Below, piece by piece: positions 55,823-64,000 of a stretch of 64,000 nt of DNA. Origin of the DNA: Undibacterium umbellatum (GTDB lineage Bacteria; Pseudomonadota; Gammaproteobacteria; Burkholderiales; Burkholderiaceae_D); the NCBI RefSeq assembly GCF_014284125.1, contig NZ_JACOFX010000010.1, forward strand, positions 124,001 through 188,000, given 5' to 3'. Both the position numbers and the translations under genes were made by a program. Under the pieces are notes generated by a model. It ran no database searches. It had not been told where the DNA came from and worked only from the letters and a program-made list of their open reading frames with translations. How positions within the stretch are numbered: the first letter of the stretch is position 1; each line of letters starts with the position of its first letter.

Positions 55823-57828
55823 TCCTTATTGCCTATCGTTTCACCACCTGGTTTGGGGCCTGGATCAGGTTCGGCCGGTGTCTTGATTTCGGCATCAGAA
55901 CGGAACAAGGCCATATCACTTTGTGGCTTGGGCTGTGGCGGTACTTGCTCCTTGCTATCTTTGCTGTCCTTGTCTTTTGGGCGCTTGCCCAGCAAGTAGT
56001 AGTCGAGCGCCTTGCGTACGATAGGTGCAGCTGCTTCCGAACCAAAACCACCATTTTCCACAATAATGGCAATCGCGATTTTGGGATGATCAGCAGGCGC
56101 AAAGGCAGTATACAAAGAGTGATCTAAATGCCTTGCCGCCATGGTTTTGGCATTATATTTTTCCCCTTTTTTGATACCTACCACCTGTGCAGTGCCAGTC
56201 TTGCCACCGGAAACATATTCCGTCCCCTGAAATACCTTGGCTGATGTACCTTCTTTGGCCACTCCGACCATGGCATTTTTGATGAAGTCTATATTTTCCT
56301 GTTTGAGTGGAATACGACCACTTTCCTTGGGCACAGTCAAGGTTCTTTGCCTGGTTTGCGGGTCTTCAGTCATTTTCACCAGATGTGGTTTCATGATGAT
56401 GCCGTTATTCGCCAGTGTTGCCATGGCATGCGCCATTTGCAAAGGAGTGAAAGTATTTTGTCCCTGGCCTATGCCCAGTGAAATAGTGTCACCCAGTACC
56501 CAGCGTTTTTGTTCCGGTTTTTTAAAAGCAGCCCGCTTCCATGCACTGGAAGGCAATAAACCGCTACGTTCATGTTCCAGGTCGATGCCCGTCTTTTGTC
56601 CAAAACCAAACGGTGCCATGAAATCATGCATGACATCCACAGTCAGGTCATTGGCCAGGATGTAATAGTAGGTATCGCAGGAATGCACTATAGACTTGTA
56701 CATATCGACCATGCCATGCCCACCAGGTTTATCGTCCTTGAAGGTATGATTGCCAAAGGTGAAGTAACCAGGATCAGAAATGGCCTGCGAAGTAGTGCGC
56801 CTTCCCAGTTCCAGTGCGGCCAGGGCCATGAAAGGTTTATAGGTTGATCCGGGTGGGTATGCACCAGTCAAAGGACGGTTCAGCAGAGGCTTGTCTTCAG
56901 AAGTATTCAACTCATTCCAGCTTTGCTGGTCTATGCCCTCGACAAACAGGTTAGGGTCATAAGTAGGCTTGGAAACAAAAGCCAGCACATCACCAGTAGC
57001 AGGCTCAATAGCCACCAGTGCGCCGCGCCTGTCACCAAAGGCTTCTTCCACGACTTTTTGCAACTCAATATCGACCGACAAAATCAGGTTCTTGCCAGAG
57101 GTCGGTGCTGAACGTGACAGCACGCGCACAGCCCTGCCACCGGCAGCCACTTCAACTTCTTCAAAACCGGTATTGCCGTGCAAGACTTTTTCGTAGCTTT
57201 TTTCCAGGCCTTCCTTGCCTATGTAATCCGTGCCATTGTAGTTAGCGGCATCTTCCATTTCATCGATAATCTCAGCATCCTTGGGGCTGATGCGACCTAT
57301 GTAACCAATCACATGCGAGGCCGAATCCCCCTGGGGATATTGACGGAACAAGCGCGCCTGGATATCGACACCGGAGAAGCGGAAGCGTTGTGCAGTAAAC
57401 CTGGCGACTTCATCATCAGTGAGACGGGTGCGTATGGGAAGACTCTCGAAACTTTTTGAGTCTTCCAGCAATTTGCGGAAACGCTTGCGGTGCTTGGGTT
57501 GTATATCTACCAAAATTGCCAGCTCATCGATGAGGACATCCATGTCCTTGCGAATTTTTGAAGGTGTGATTTCCAGCGTGTAAGCAGAATAATTGCGCGC
57601 CAGGATGATGCCGTTCCTGTCCGTAATGAGACCACGGTTGGGTACCACGGGAACGATATCGATACGGTTTTCATCTGCCAGCAAGGCATAATCATTATGC
57701 TTGACGATCTGCAGCCAGACAAAGCGGGAAATCAATGCGGCAAAACACAGAAACACGAATACGCCGATAAAAATCAGGCGCATGCGGAAATAATGCAGTT
57801 CGCGTTCCGTGTTCTTAAGTTCTGTCAT
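55819..57828 (-). CDS. mrdA: penicillin-binding protein 2 (transpeptidase)
   Basis: The 669-residue class B PBP has an N-terminal membrane anchor (RLIFIGVFVFLCFAALISRFVWLQI), the pedestal domain, and a transpeptidase domain with the SxxK motif in PPGSTYKPF, the SCDTYYY position of the second motif, and KTGTAQV. ATG 57828 starts at MTELKNTERELHYF; an upstream TTG would add an unlikely tail. A Lys/Pro-rich C-terminal tail of about 60 residues is present. It partners RodA. Confidence 0.94.
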   Translation of the reverse strand: MTELKNTERELHYFRMRLIFIGVFVFLCFAALISRFVWLQIVKHNDYALLADENRIDIVPVVPNRGLITDRNGIILARNYSAYTLEITPSKIRKDMDVLIDELAILVDIQPKHRKRFRKLLEDSKSFESLPIRTRLTDDEVARFTAQRFRFSGVDIQARLFRQYPQGDSASHVIGYIGRISPKDAEIIDEMEDAANYNGTDYIGKEGLEKSYEKVLHGNTGFEEVEVAAGGRAVRVLSRSAPTSGKNLILSVDIELQKVVEEAFGDRRGALVAIEPATGDVLAFVSKPTYDPNLFVEGIDQQSWNELNTSEDKPLLNRPLTGAYPPGSTYKPFMALAALELGRRTTSQAISDPGYFTFGNHTFKDDKPGGHGMVDMYKSIVHSCDTYYYILANDLTVDVMHDFMAPFGFGQKTGIDLEHERSGLLPSSAWKRAAFKKPEQKRWVLGDTISLGIGQGQNTFTPLQMAHAMATLANNGIIMKPHLVKMTEDPQTRQRTLTVPKESGRIPLKQENIDFIKNAMVGVAKEGTSAKVFQGTEYVSGGKTGTAQVVGIKKGEKYNAKTMAARHLDHSLYTAFAPADHPKIAIAIIVENGGFGSEAAAPIVRKALDYYLLGKRPKDKDSKDSKEQVPPQPKPQSDMALFRSDAEIKTPAEPDPGPKPGGETIGNKD

Positions 57829-57869
57829 AGTGAAAAAATTGAAACAGGCAGCAATCGGGGGCAACAGGT

Positions 57870-58388
57870 TCAGATAGGACGGGTATGGTCTTTATCTTTG
57901 GCCCGCCTTTGTGGCGCCAGCAGTAGCAAGGTGGCAACCGGCCACAGCACGGTGGTCACCAGGCTGACCGTAAAATAGGCCCAGCCAGGGAAATGTGCAT
58001 CCGGTGCTACCAGCATGCGTACCGCAAGCTGCACCAGTTGGGCAAACATGAACAAGGGGAAGACATGCAGAGATTGCGTCAAAGGATGAAACCACAGAAC
58101 GCGTCTGTGTATCATGATGGCGAAATACGACAGCAGAGTGTATGCCAGGGCGTTTTCCCCCATGTAGATGGAATCATGCACATCCATCAGCAAACCCATG
58201 GCAAAAGCCACGCCTATGCCGACTTTGCGCGGCTGGTGTATGGTCCAGAATACCAGCACCAGTGCGACGAAATCAGGCACCCCCACCCACCCACCCCATG
58301 GCAGGAAATTCAAGAAAAAAGCGACCGAGAAACTGAGGGTGATAAATACCGGATTGACCGGCAATAGTATGTAATGCGGGCTATTCAT
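57870..58388 (-). CDS. mreD: rod shape-determining protein MreD
   Basis: The 172-residue membrane protein has five or so helices. PDFVALVLVFWTIHQPRKVGIGVAFAMGLLMDVHDSIYMGENALAYTL is the typical MreD core. It overlaps mreC by four bases and precedes mrdA by 41 bases. Confidence 0.94.
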   Translation of the reverse strand: MNSPHYILLPVNPVFITLSFSVAFFLNFLPWGGWVGVPDFVALVLVFWTIHQPRKVGIGVAFAMGLLMDVHDSIYMGENALAYTLLSYFAIMIHRRVLWFHPLTQSLHVFPLFMFAQLVQLAVRMLVAPDAHFPGWAYFTVSLVTTVLWPVATLLLLAPQRRAKDKDHTRPI

Positions 58389-59419
58389 TTGGTGGCTTCC
58401 TTACCATTTGCTGCCGCTGCATCTTTGGGCGGCGCTTCTTTCACCGGGCTTTCCCTGGCCGGTAAATCCTTGATGGGCTGGTCTACCGGTTTGATGTCGC
58501 TTGCTGGCGCTGCCGCATCGCGTGTCACCTTGCGATTGAGTTTTTCTTTCTTGGCGCGTACATCTTCGGTATCAGGACGTGTCAGATTGTCGGTGGACAC
58601 CAGCAAAACCAGCAATTGCTTGTTACGGTCTATACCAGCCGTCGGTACACAGAGTATGCTTTCAAACGTGGTGTTGGCCTTGTTTTCCACTTGCACCACC
58701 TTGGCAACTGCCAGGCCTGGAGGGTAGATGCCATCTATGCCTGAAGTCACCAGTTGGTCACCGTTTTGTATATCGGCATTGGTAGTAAGGCGCATGTCCA
58801 GATAGCTTGACTGACCGCGGCCATAAGCCACACTGCGCAAGCCATTGCGCAGAATTTGCACGGGGATGGCCTGGTTTTTGTCTGTCAATAAAGTGACTTC
58901 TGCCGTCAGCGGGAAAATCCGTGTGACCTGACCAACGACACCCTTCTCATCAATCACTGGCTGGGACAGGGCAATACCATGTTTTATGCCGCGATCAATG
59001 ATCACCTTACGGGTGGCCGGGTCACGCGCATCGTAAATGATTTCGGCCATGACAGACTTGACTTGTAGCCGCTCACGGGCATCCAGCAATTTGCGCAAAT
59101 GAGCATTTTCTGCCATCAAATGCCCAGTCTGCTGCAGAGTATCGGCATTCTGGGTTTGCTGGCGTTTCAACTGGACATTTTCTTTTTCCAGTTTGGTGAC
59201 TGAGACAAAATAATCCGAGGCAAGCTTGATGGTATCACGCGGCATAACGGCGACCATTTGCACCGGATACAGCACGCTGCCCAATACCTGCCTGACCAGA
59301 GTCAGTGATTTCAGACGGGCATCAACCACTAGTAGAAAAATCGCCAGAACGGCAAAGAAGACCACCCTGACGCGCGCAGAGGCGCCTTGCTTGAAGAGTG
59401 GTGGTGGGCTGTAATCCAT
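58385..59419 (-). CDS. mreC: rod shape-determining protein MreC
   Basis: The 344-residue protein has an N-terminal membrane anchor, a coiled-coil (about 65-110), and two beta-barrels with AEIIYDARDPATRKVIIDRGIKHGI, VVGQVTRIFPLTAEVTLLTDKNQAIPVQI and LVTSGIDGIYPPGLAVAKV. A low-complexity Ala/Lys/Pro tail of about 60 residues is added at the C-terminus. It links MreB to the PBP2-RodA synthase. The 59420-59584 gap to mreB shows no clear feature. Confidence 0.95.
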   Translation of the reverse strand: MDYSPPPLFKQGASARVRVVFFAVLAIFLLVVDARLKSLTLVRQVLGSVLYPVQMVAVMPRDTIKLASDYFVSVTKLEKENVQLKRQQTQNADTLQQTGHLMAENAHLRKLLDARERLQVKSVMAEIIYDARDPATRKVIIDRGIKHGIALSQPVIDEKGVVGQVTRIFPLTAEVTLLTDKNQAIPVQILRNGLRSVAYGRGQSSYLDMRLTTNADIQNGDQLVTSGIDGIYPPGLAVAKVVQVENKANTTFESILCVPTAGIDRNKQLLVLLVSTDNLTRPDTEDVRAKKEKLNRKVTRDAAAPASDIKPVDQPIKDLPARESPVKEAPPKDAAAANGKEATK

Positions 59420-59584
59420 ACTTTACCGGTGTTTCTCAATGAACAGCGCAACAAGCATATAAATTGCAATCAAATCAGCTGTGCGTCAGTCATCAGAACT
59501 GATGCATGCCTCATCAAATACGGGATTGACAGCCAACATCAGCGCTGGCTGCCATATCCCACGATGATCCGGTGGTCTTTCTTA

Positions 59585-60917
<1,333 letters not shown>

Positions 60918-61220
60918 ATGTCACTGACACTTGAAGATGTGAAAAGAATTGCCAATTTGGCAAAAATAGAAACCTCTGCTGAGGAGGAAGTTTCTACCCT
61001 GGAGAAACTGAACGGTATTTTCTCCCTGGTCGAGCAATTAAAGGCAGTCGATACTACAGGTGTTGCGCCTTTAAGCCACCCAATCGCTGCCCTGCTGCCG
61101 GAAATGGCTTTACGCCTGCGTGAAGACGTGGTCAGCGAGAGCAATCATCGCGAAGATTACCAAAAGCCAGCGCCAGCGACACAAGATGGCTTGTATCTCG
61201 TACCCCAGGTTATTGAATAA
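60918..61220 (+). CDS. gatC: Asp-tRNA(Asn)/Glu-tRNA(Gln) amidotransferase subunit C
   Basis: The 100-residue protein shows the GatC pattern [44 protein letters not shown] and LREDVV, and an end PQVIE. It stabilises GatA-GatB in the transamidation route to Gln-tRNA and Asn-tRNA. gatA follows 14 bases later. Confidence 0.95.
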   Translation: MSLTLEDVKRIANLAKIETSAEEEVSTLEKLNGIFSLVEQLKAVDTTGVAPLSHPIAALLPEMALRLREDVVSESNHREDYQKPAPATQDGLYLVPQVIE

Positions 61221-61234
61221 GCAATAGAGTCCAC

Positions 61235-62689
61235 ATGCATACCAAAACAATTTCGCAATTATCCGCCCTGCTGCAAAGCAAGCAGGTATCCGCCACCGAA
61301 CTTGCCGAGCATTATTTGAACCGTATTGCTGCCAGTGACCTGAATGCTTTTTTGCATGTGAATCCTGCATGGACTTTGCAACAGGCCGCAGCAGCAGATA
61401 CACGTCTGGCCAGTGGTGATGCAGGCGTCTTGACGGGCGTACCTATCGCCCATAAAGATATTTTTGTGACCCGTGACTGGCGCTCGACTGCCGGTTCACG
61501 CATGCTGGAAAATTATGTCAGCCCCTTTGATGCGACTGTTGTCGAGCTGTTCAGTAAGGCAGGTACGGTCACGCTGGGTAAATTGAATTGCGACGAATTC
61601 GCCATGGGTTCATCGAATGAAAATTCCTATTTTGGCGCGGTGAAAAACCCCTGGGACAAAACTGCCGTACCTGGTGGTTCTTCTGGTGGTTCAGCAGCCG
61701 CGATTGCTGCACGCCTGGCACCGGCAGTGACTGCAACCGATACCGGCGGTTCTATTCGTCAGCCGGCATCGTTTTGCGGCGTCACTGGCATCAAGCCTAC
61801 CTATGGCAGCGTGTCACGCTATGGCATGATCGCTTTTGCGTCTTCACTGGATCAGGGCGGCCCTATCGCCCAGACGGCCGAGGACTGCGGCATCTTGCTG
61901 AATGCGATGACAGGTTTTGATGCCAAGGATTCGACTTCACTGGAACGCAAAAAAGAAGATTTCAACCGTGACCTGAACAAGTCTTTGCAAGGTTTGCGTA
62001 TCGGCGTCCCGAAAGAATTTTTCTCTGGCGGCCTGGCTGCAGATGTGGAACAGGCTGTACGCGCGGCACTGGTTGAATATGAAAAACTGGGTGCCACACT
62101 GGTAGAAATTTCTCTGCCAAAAACCGAGTTGTCCATCCCTGTGTATTATGTGATTGCGCCAGCAGAAGCTTCTTCTAATCTGAGCCGTTTTGATGGCGTA
62201 CGTTATGGTCATCGCGCAGCAGAGTACAAAGACTTGAATGAGATGTACAAAAAGTCCCGTGCTGAAGGTTTTGGTGCTGAAGTCAAGCGCCGCATCCTGG
62301 TCGGTGCCTATGTGCTGTCGCACGGTTACTATGATGCCTACTATTTGCAGGCACAAAGAATACGCCGCCTGATCGCGCAGGACTTTGCTGCTGCGTTTGA
62401 GAAATGTGATGTCATCATGGGACCAGTAGCGCCGACCGTGGCCTGGGACCTGGGTTCCAAGGCGGATGATCCGGTAGCCAACTACCTGGCCGATATTTTC
62501 ACCTTATCGACCAGCCTGGCTGGCTTGCCTGGCATGTCCATCCCTTGTGGTTTTGGTCAGGGTGAAAAAAATGCCAAACGTCCGGTAGGTTTGCAAGTTA
62601 TTGGTAATTATTATGACGAAGCGAAACTGCTGAATGTGGCCCACCAGTTCCAGCAAGTCACAGACTGGCATACGCGCAGCCCTGTATGA
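61235..62689 (+). CDS. gatA: Asp-tRNA(Asn)/Glu-tRNA(Gln) amidotransferase subunit A
   Basis: The 484-residue amidase-signature enzyme releases ammonia from glutamine or asparagine for GatB. The catalytic triad is visible: Lys in VPIAHKDIF, Ser in [17 protein letters not shown] and Ser in [28 protein letters not shown] and [13 protein letters not shown] close the fold. It overlaps the next gene by four bases. Confidence 0.97.
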   Translation: MHTKTISQLSALLQSKQVSATELAEHYLNRIAASDLNAFLHVNPAWTLQQAAAADTRLASGDAGVLTGVPIAHKDIFVTRDWRSTAGSRMLENYVSPFDATVVELFSKAGTVTLGKLNCDEFAMGSSNENSYFGAVKNPWDKTAVPGGSSGGSAAAIAARLAPAVTATDTGGSIRQPASFCGVTGIKPTYGSVSRYGMIAFASSLDQGGPIAQTAEDCGILLNAMTGFDAKDSTSLERKKEDFNRDLNKSLQGLRIGVPKEFFSGGLAADVEQAVRAALVEYEKLGATLVEISLPKTELSIPVYYVIAPAEASSNLSRFDGVRYGHRAAEYKDLNEMYKKSRAEGFGAEVKRRILVGAYVLSHGYYDAYYLQAQRIRRLIAQDFAAAFEKCDVIMGPVAPTVAWDLGSKADDPVANYLADIFTLSTSLAGLPGMSIPCGFGQGEKNAKRPVGLQVIGNYYDEAKLLNVAHQFQQVTDWHTRSPV

Positions 62690-63162
62690 GCTTGAAAATC
62701 TTCCTGAGCGCAGCCATGTGGGTGATATGCGGAACTTTGTCTGCACAGACACTGGACACACGTATTGCCTGCACACAAACGCTGCAGGAAGATGCCGAAG
62801 GCGAGCGCCTGATTTACAGTGACCAGGCACGCATGCAATTGAACGGTGTGCAGATCACTGAGTTTCAATGGGAGTCTTCCGTATTTCGCAGCAATCGCGG
62901 ACATGAGTGCAGCATAGATACTGAAGATGGCCTGGAAGCAGAATTGACAGAAAAAGGCTGGCGTGTACGGCTCAGGAATGCCCAGTCTGCAAGGGAGAAG
63001 CGTGGTTATGATGTAGCGCGTGGCTCGCAATGCAGCATACGCCTGGAACGTGAAGGTGATGCCCTGCATATCAAGCCTACGTGCTCTGCGCTATGTGGCT
63101 CACGCAGGAACTTTTCAGAGCTGACAGTGAATACCAAAACCGGGCTTTGTACCTACGAGTAA
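62686..63162 (+). CDS. secreted protein of unknown function inserted between gatA and gatB
   Basis: The 158-residue protein has a signal peptide (about 1-20, [20 protein letters not shown]). The mature part contains six or so cysteines ([30 protein letters not shown]), suggesting disulfides in the periplasm, and mixed beta-strand patterns. No family is recognised. Its ATG overlaps the gatA stop (ATGA), and gatB starts 73 bases after its stop, so it is embedded in the gatCAB operon without an evident link to tRNA amidation. Confidence 0.8.
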   Translation: MSLKIFLSAAMWVICGTLSAQTLDTRIACTQTLQEDAEGERLIYSDQARMQLNGVQITEFQWESSVFRSNRGHECSIDTEDGLEAELTEKGWRVRLRNAQSAREKRGYDVARGSQCSIRLEREGDALHIKPTCSALCGSRRNFSELTVNTKTGLCTYE

Positions 63163-63235
63163 TGACATGAATTGATTTGCTGCCTGTTTGCGAACGAACA
63201 GGCGCAATAAGTTAAAGATAAGACGAGGAAATATT

Positions 63236-64000
63236 ATGCAATGGGAAGTCGTTATCGGTTTTGAGACGCATGCGCAACTCAAGACCAACTCAAAAATTTT
63301 CAGCGGCTCTTCAATCCAGTTTGGGGCCGAACCCAATACCCAGGCCAGCCCGGTTGACCTGGCCCTGCCTGGCGTGCTGCCAGTCATGAATAAAGGCGCG
63401 GTAGAAAAAGCCATACAGTTTGGCCTGGCAGTTGGTGCGCTGGTCGCGCCTGAATCCATCTTTGCCCGCAAAAATTATTTCTACCCTGATCTGCCCAAAG
63501 GCTATCAGATCAGCCAGTTTGAAATCCCGGTAGTGCAAGGCGGCTTCGTTCCCTGCGTCTTTGAAAAAGATGGCAAGACCGAATTCAGGAATATAGAACT
63601 GACACGCGCCCATCTGGAAGAAGACGCTGGCAAATCCATGCATGGTGTAGCTCAAGACATGACAGGCATAGACTTGAACCGTGCAGGCACGCCCTTGCTG
63701 GAAATCGTTACCGAGCCTGTCATGCGCAGTGCCGCCGAAGCAGTGGCTTATGCCAAAGCGCTACATTCACTGGTGACTTGGCTGGACATCTGCGATGGCA
63801 ATATGCAGGAAGGTTCTTTCCGTTGTGACGCCAATGTGTCAGTGCGCCCGGTAGGTCAAAAAGAATTTGGCACACGTTGCGAAATCAAAAACCTGAACTC
63901 TTTCCGTTTCCTGGAAGAGGCGATTAATTATGAAGTGCGTCGTCAAATTGAATTGATTGAAGATGGTGGCAAAGTCATTCAGCAAACACGCCTGTATGAC
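63236..64000 (+). CDS. gatB: Asp-tRNA(Asn)/Glu-tRNA(Gln) amidotransferase subunit B (3' end beyond window)
   Basis: The frame is open from ATG 63236 (GAGGAAA upstream) to the window end, about 255 residues of a protein usually near 480. It starts [24 protein letters not shown], then has [41 protein letters not shown] and [10 protein letters not shown], all core GatB motifs for tRNA-bound aspartyl/glutamyl kinase-transferase activity. Truncated only by the window. Confidence 0.96.
   Translation, partial: MQWEVVIGFETHAQLKTNSKIFSGSSIQFGAEPNTQASPVDLALPGVLPVMNKGAVEKAIQFGLAVGALVAPESIFARKNYFYPDLPKGYQISQFEIPVVQGGFVPCVFEKDGKTEFRNIELTRAHLEEDAGKSMHGVAQDMTGIDLNRAGTPLLEIVTEPVMRSAAEAVAYAKALHSLVTWLDICDGNMQEGSFRCDANVSVRPVGQKEFGTRCEIKNLNSFRFLEEAINYEVRRQIELIEDGGKVIQQTRLYD

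Overview
The window looks like the chromosome of a betaproteobacterium of order Burkholderiales, most plausibly Oxalobacteraceae (Undibacterium/Herbaspirillum/Janthinobacterium-like). The evidence is gene order and protein style: dapF-DUF484-xerC, argB-HAD-slmA, the diaA/dolP/yraN/rsmI group, gatCAB beside mreBCD-mrdA-rodA-rlpA, a fused indolepyruvate ferredoxin oxidoreductase, and a DksA without the four-cysteine zinc finger. The species cannot be fixed from sequence alone. No rRNA, tRNA, CRISPR array, prophage or IS transposase was seen.

Layout. 0-2.5 kb: end of a glutathione S-transferase, then a complete retron (promoter, msr-msd RNA, reverse transcriptase), then a DUF423 membrane protein. 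2.7-9 kb: fused indolepyruvate:ferredoxin oxidoreductase and a chemoreceptor with an extra C-terminal Cache-like domain. 9-12.5 kb: dapF, DUF484, xerC and a frameshifted OmpA-like gene. 12.8-15.1 kb: a Tat-exported PhoX phosphatase behind a Pho box. 15.3-20.4 kb: a zinc-homeostasis locus (Fur/Zur regulator, His-rich COG0523 GTPase, Cys-poor DksA, small secreted protein, ZnuD-like TonB receptor) with two copies of one palindromic operator. 20.6-24.9 kb: STAS protein, hslVU behind a sigma-32-type promoter, a small ORF holding a long hairpin, and free-methionine-sulfoxide reductase. 25-32.7 kb: gpsA, SH3 protein, secB, grxC, rhodanese, gpmA, envC, ctpA, moeB. 32.7-40.2 kb: GST, spermidine-synthase-like protein, VOC and SLOG proteins, and a liv ABC transporter with a fused permease-ATPase. 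40.4-51.9 kb: pabBC, GGDEF protein, regulators, slmA, argB, an ECF sigma/anti-sigma/Cys-rich trio, folE, a BLUF photoreceptor, LemA, DolP-like and DiaA-like proteins. 52-60.6 kb: yraN, rsmI, rlpA, rodA, mrdA, mreD, mreC, mreB, which form the rod-shape elongation machinery. 60.9-64 kb: gatC, gatA, a secreted protein of unknown function, and gatB running off the window.

The most interesting element is the retron at 617-2174. A TTGACA-N17-TATCTT promoter predicts a start at the first base of a 15-bp a1/a2 inverted repeat. That repeat encloses a G-C hairpin and a longer two-part hairpin. The next gene is a 447-residue reverse transcriptase with retron motifs and an N-terminal extension of about 150 residues, as in myxobacterial retrons. 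No separate effector gene is visible. Secondary signals are a shared Zur-type operator, a Pho box, three small elements bounded by imperfect 18-bp inverted repeats, and several fused or oddly placed genes.
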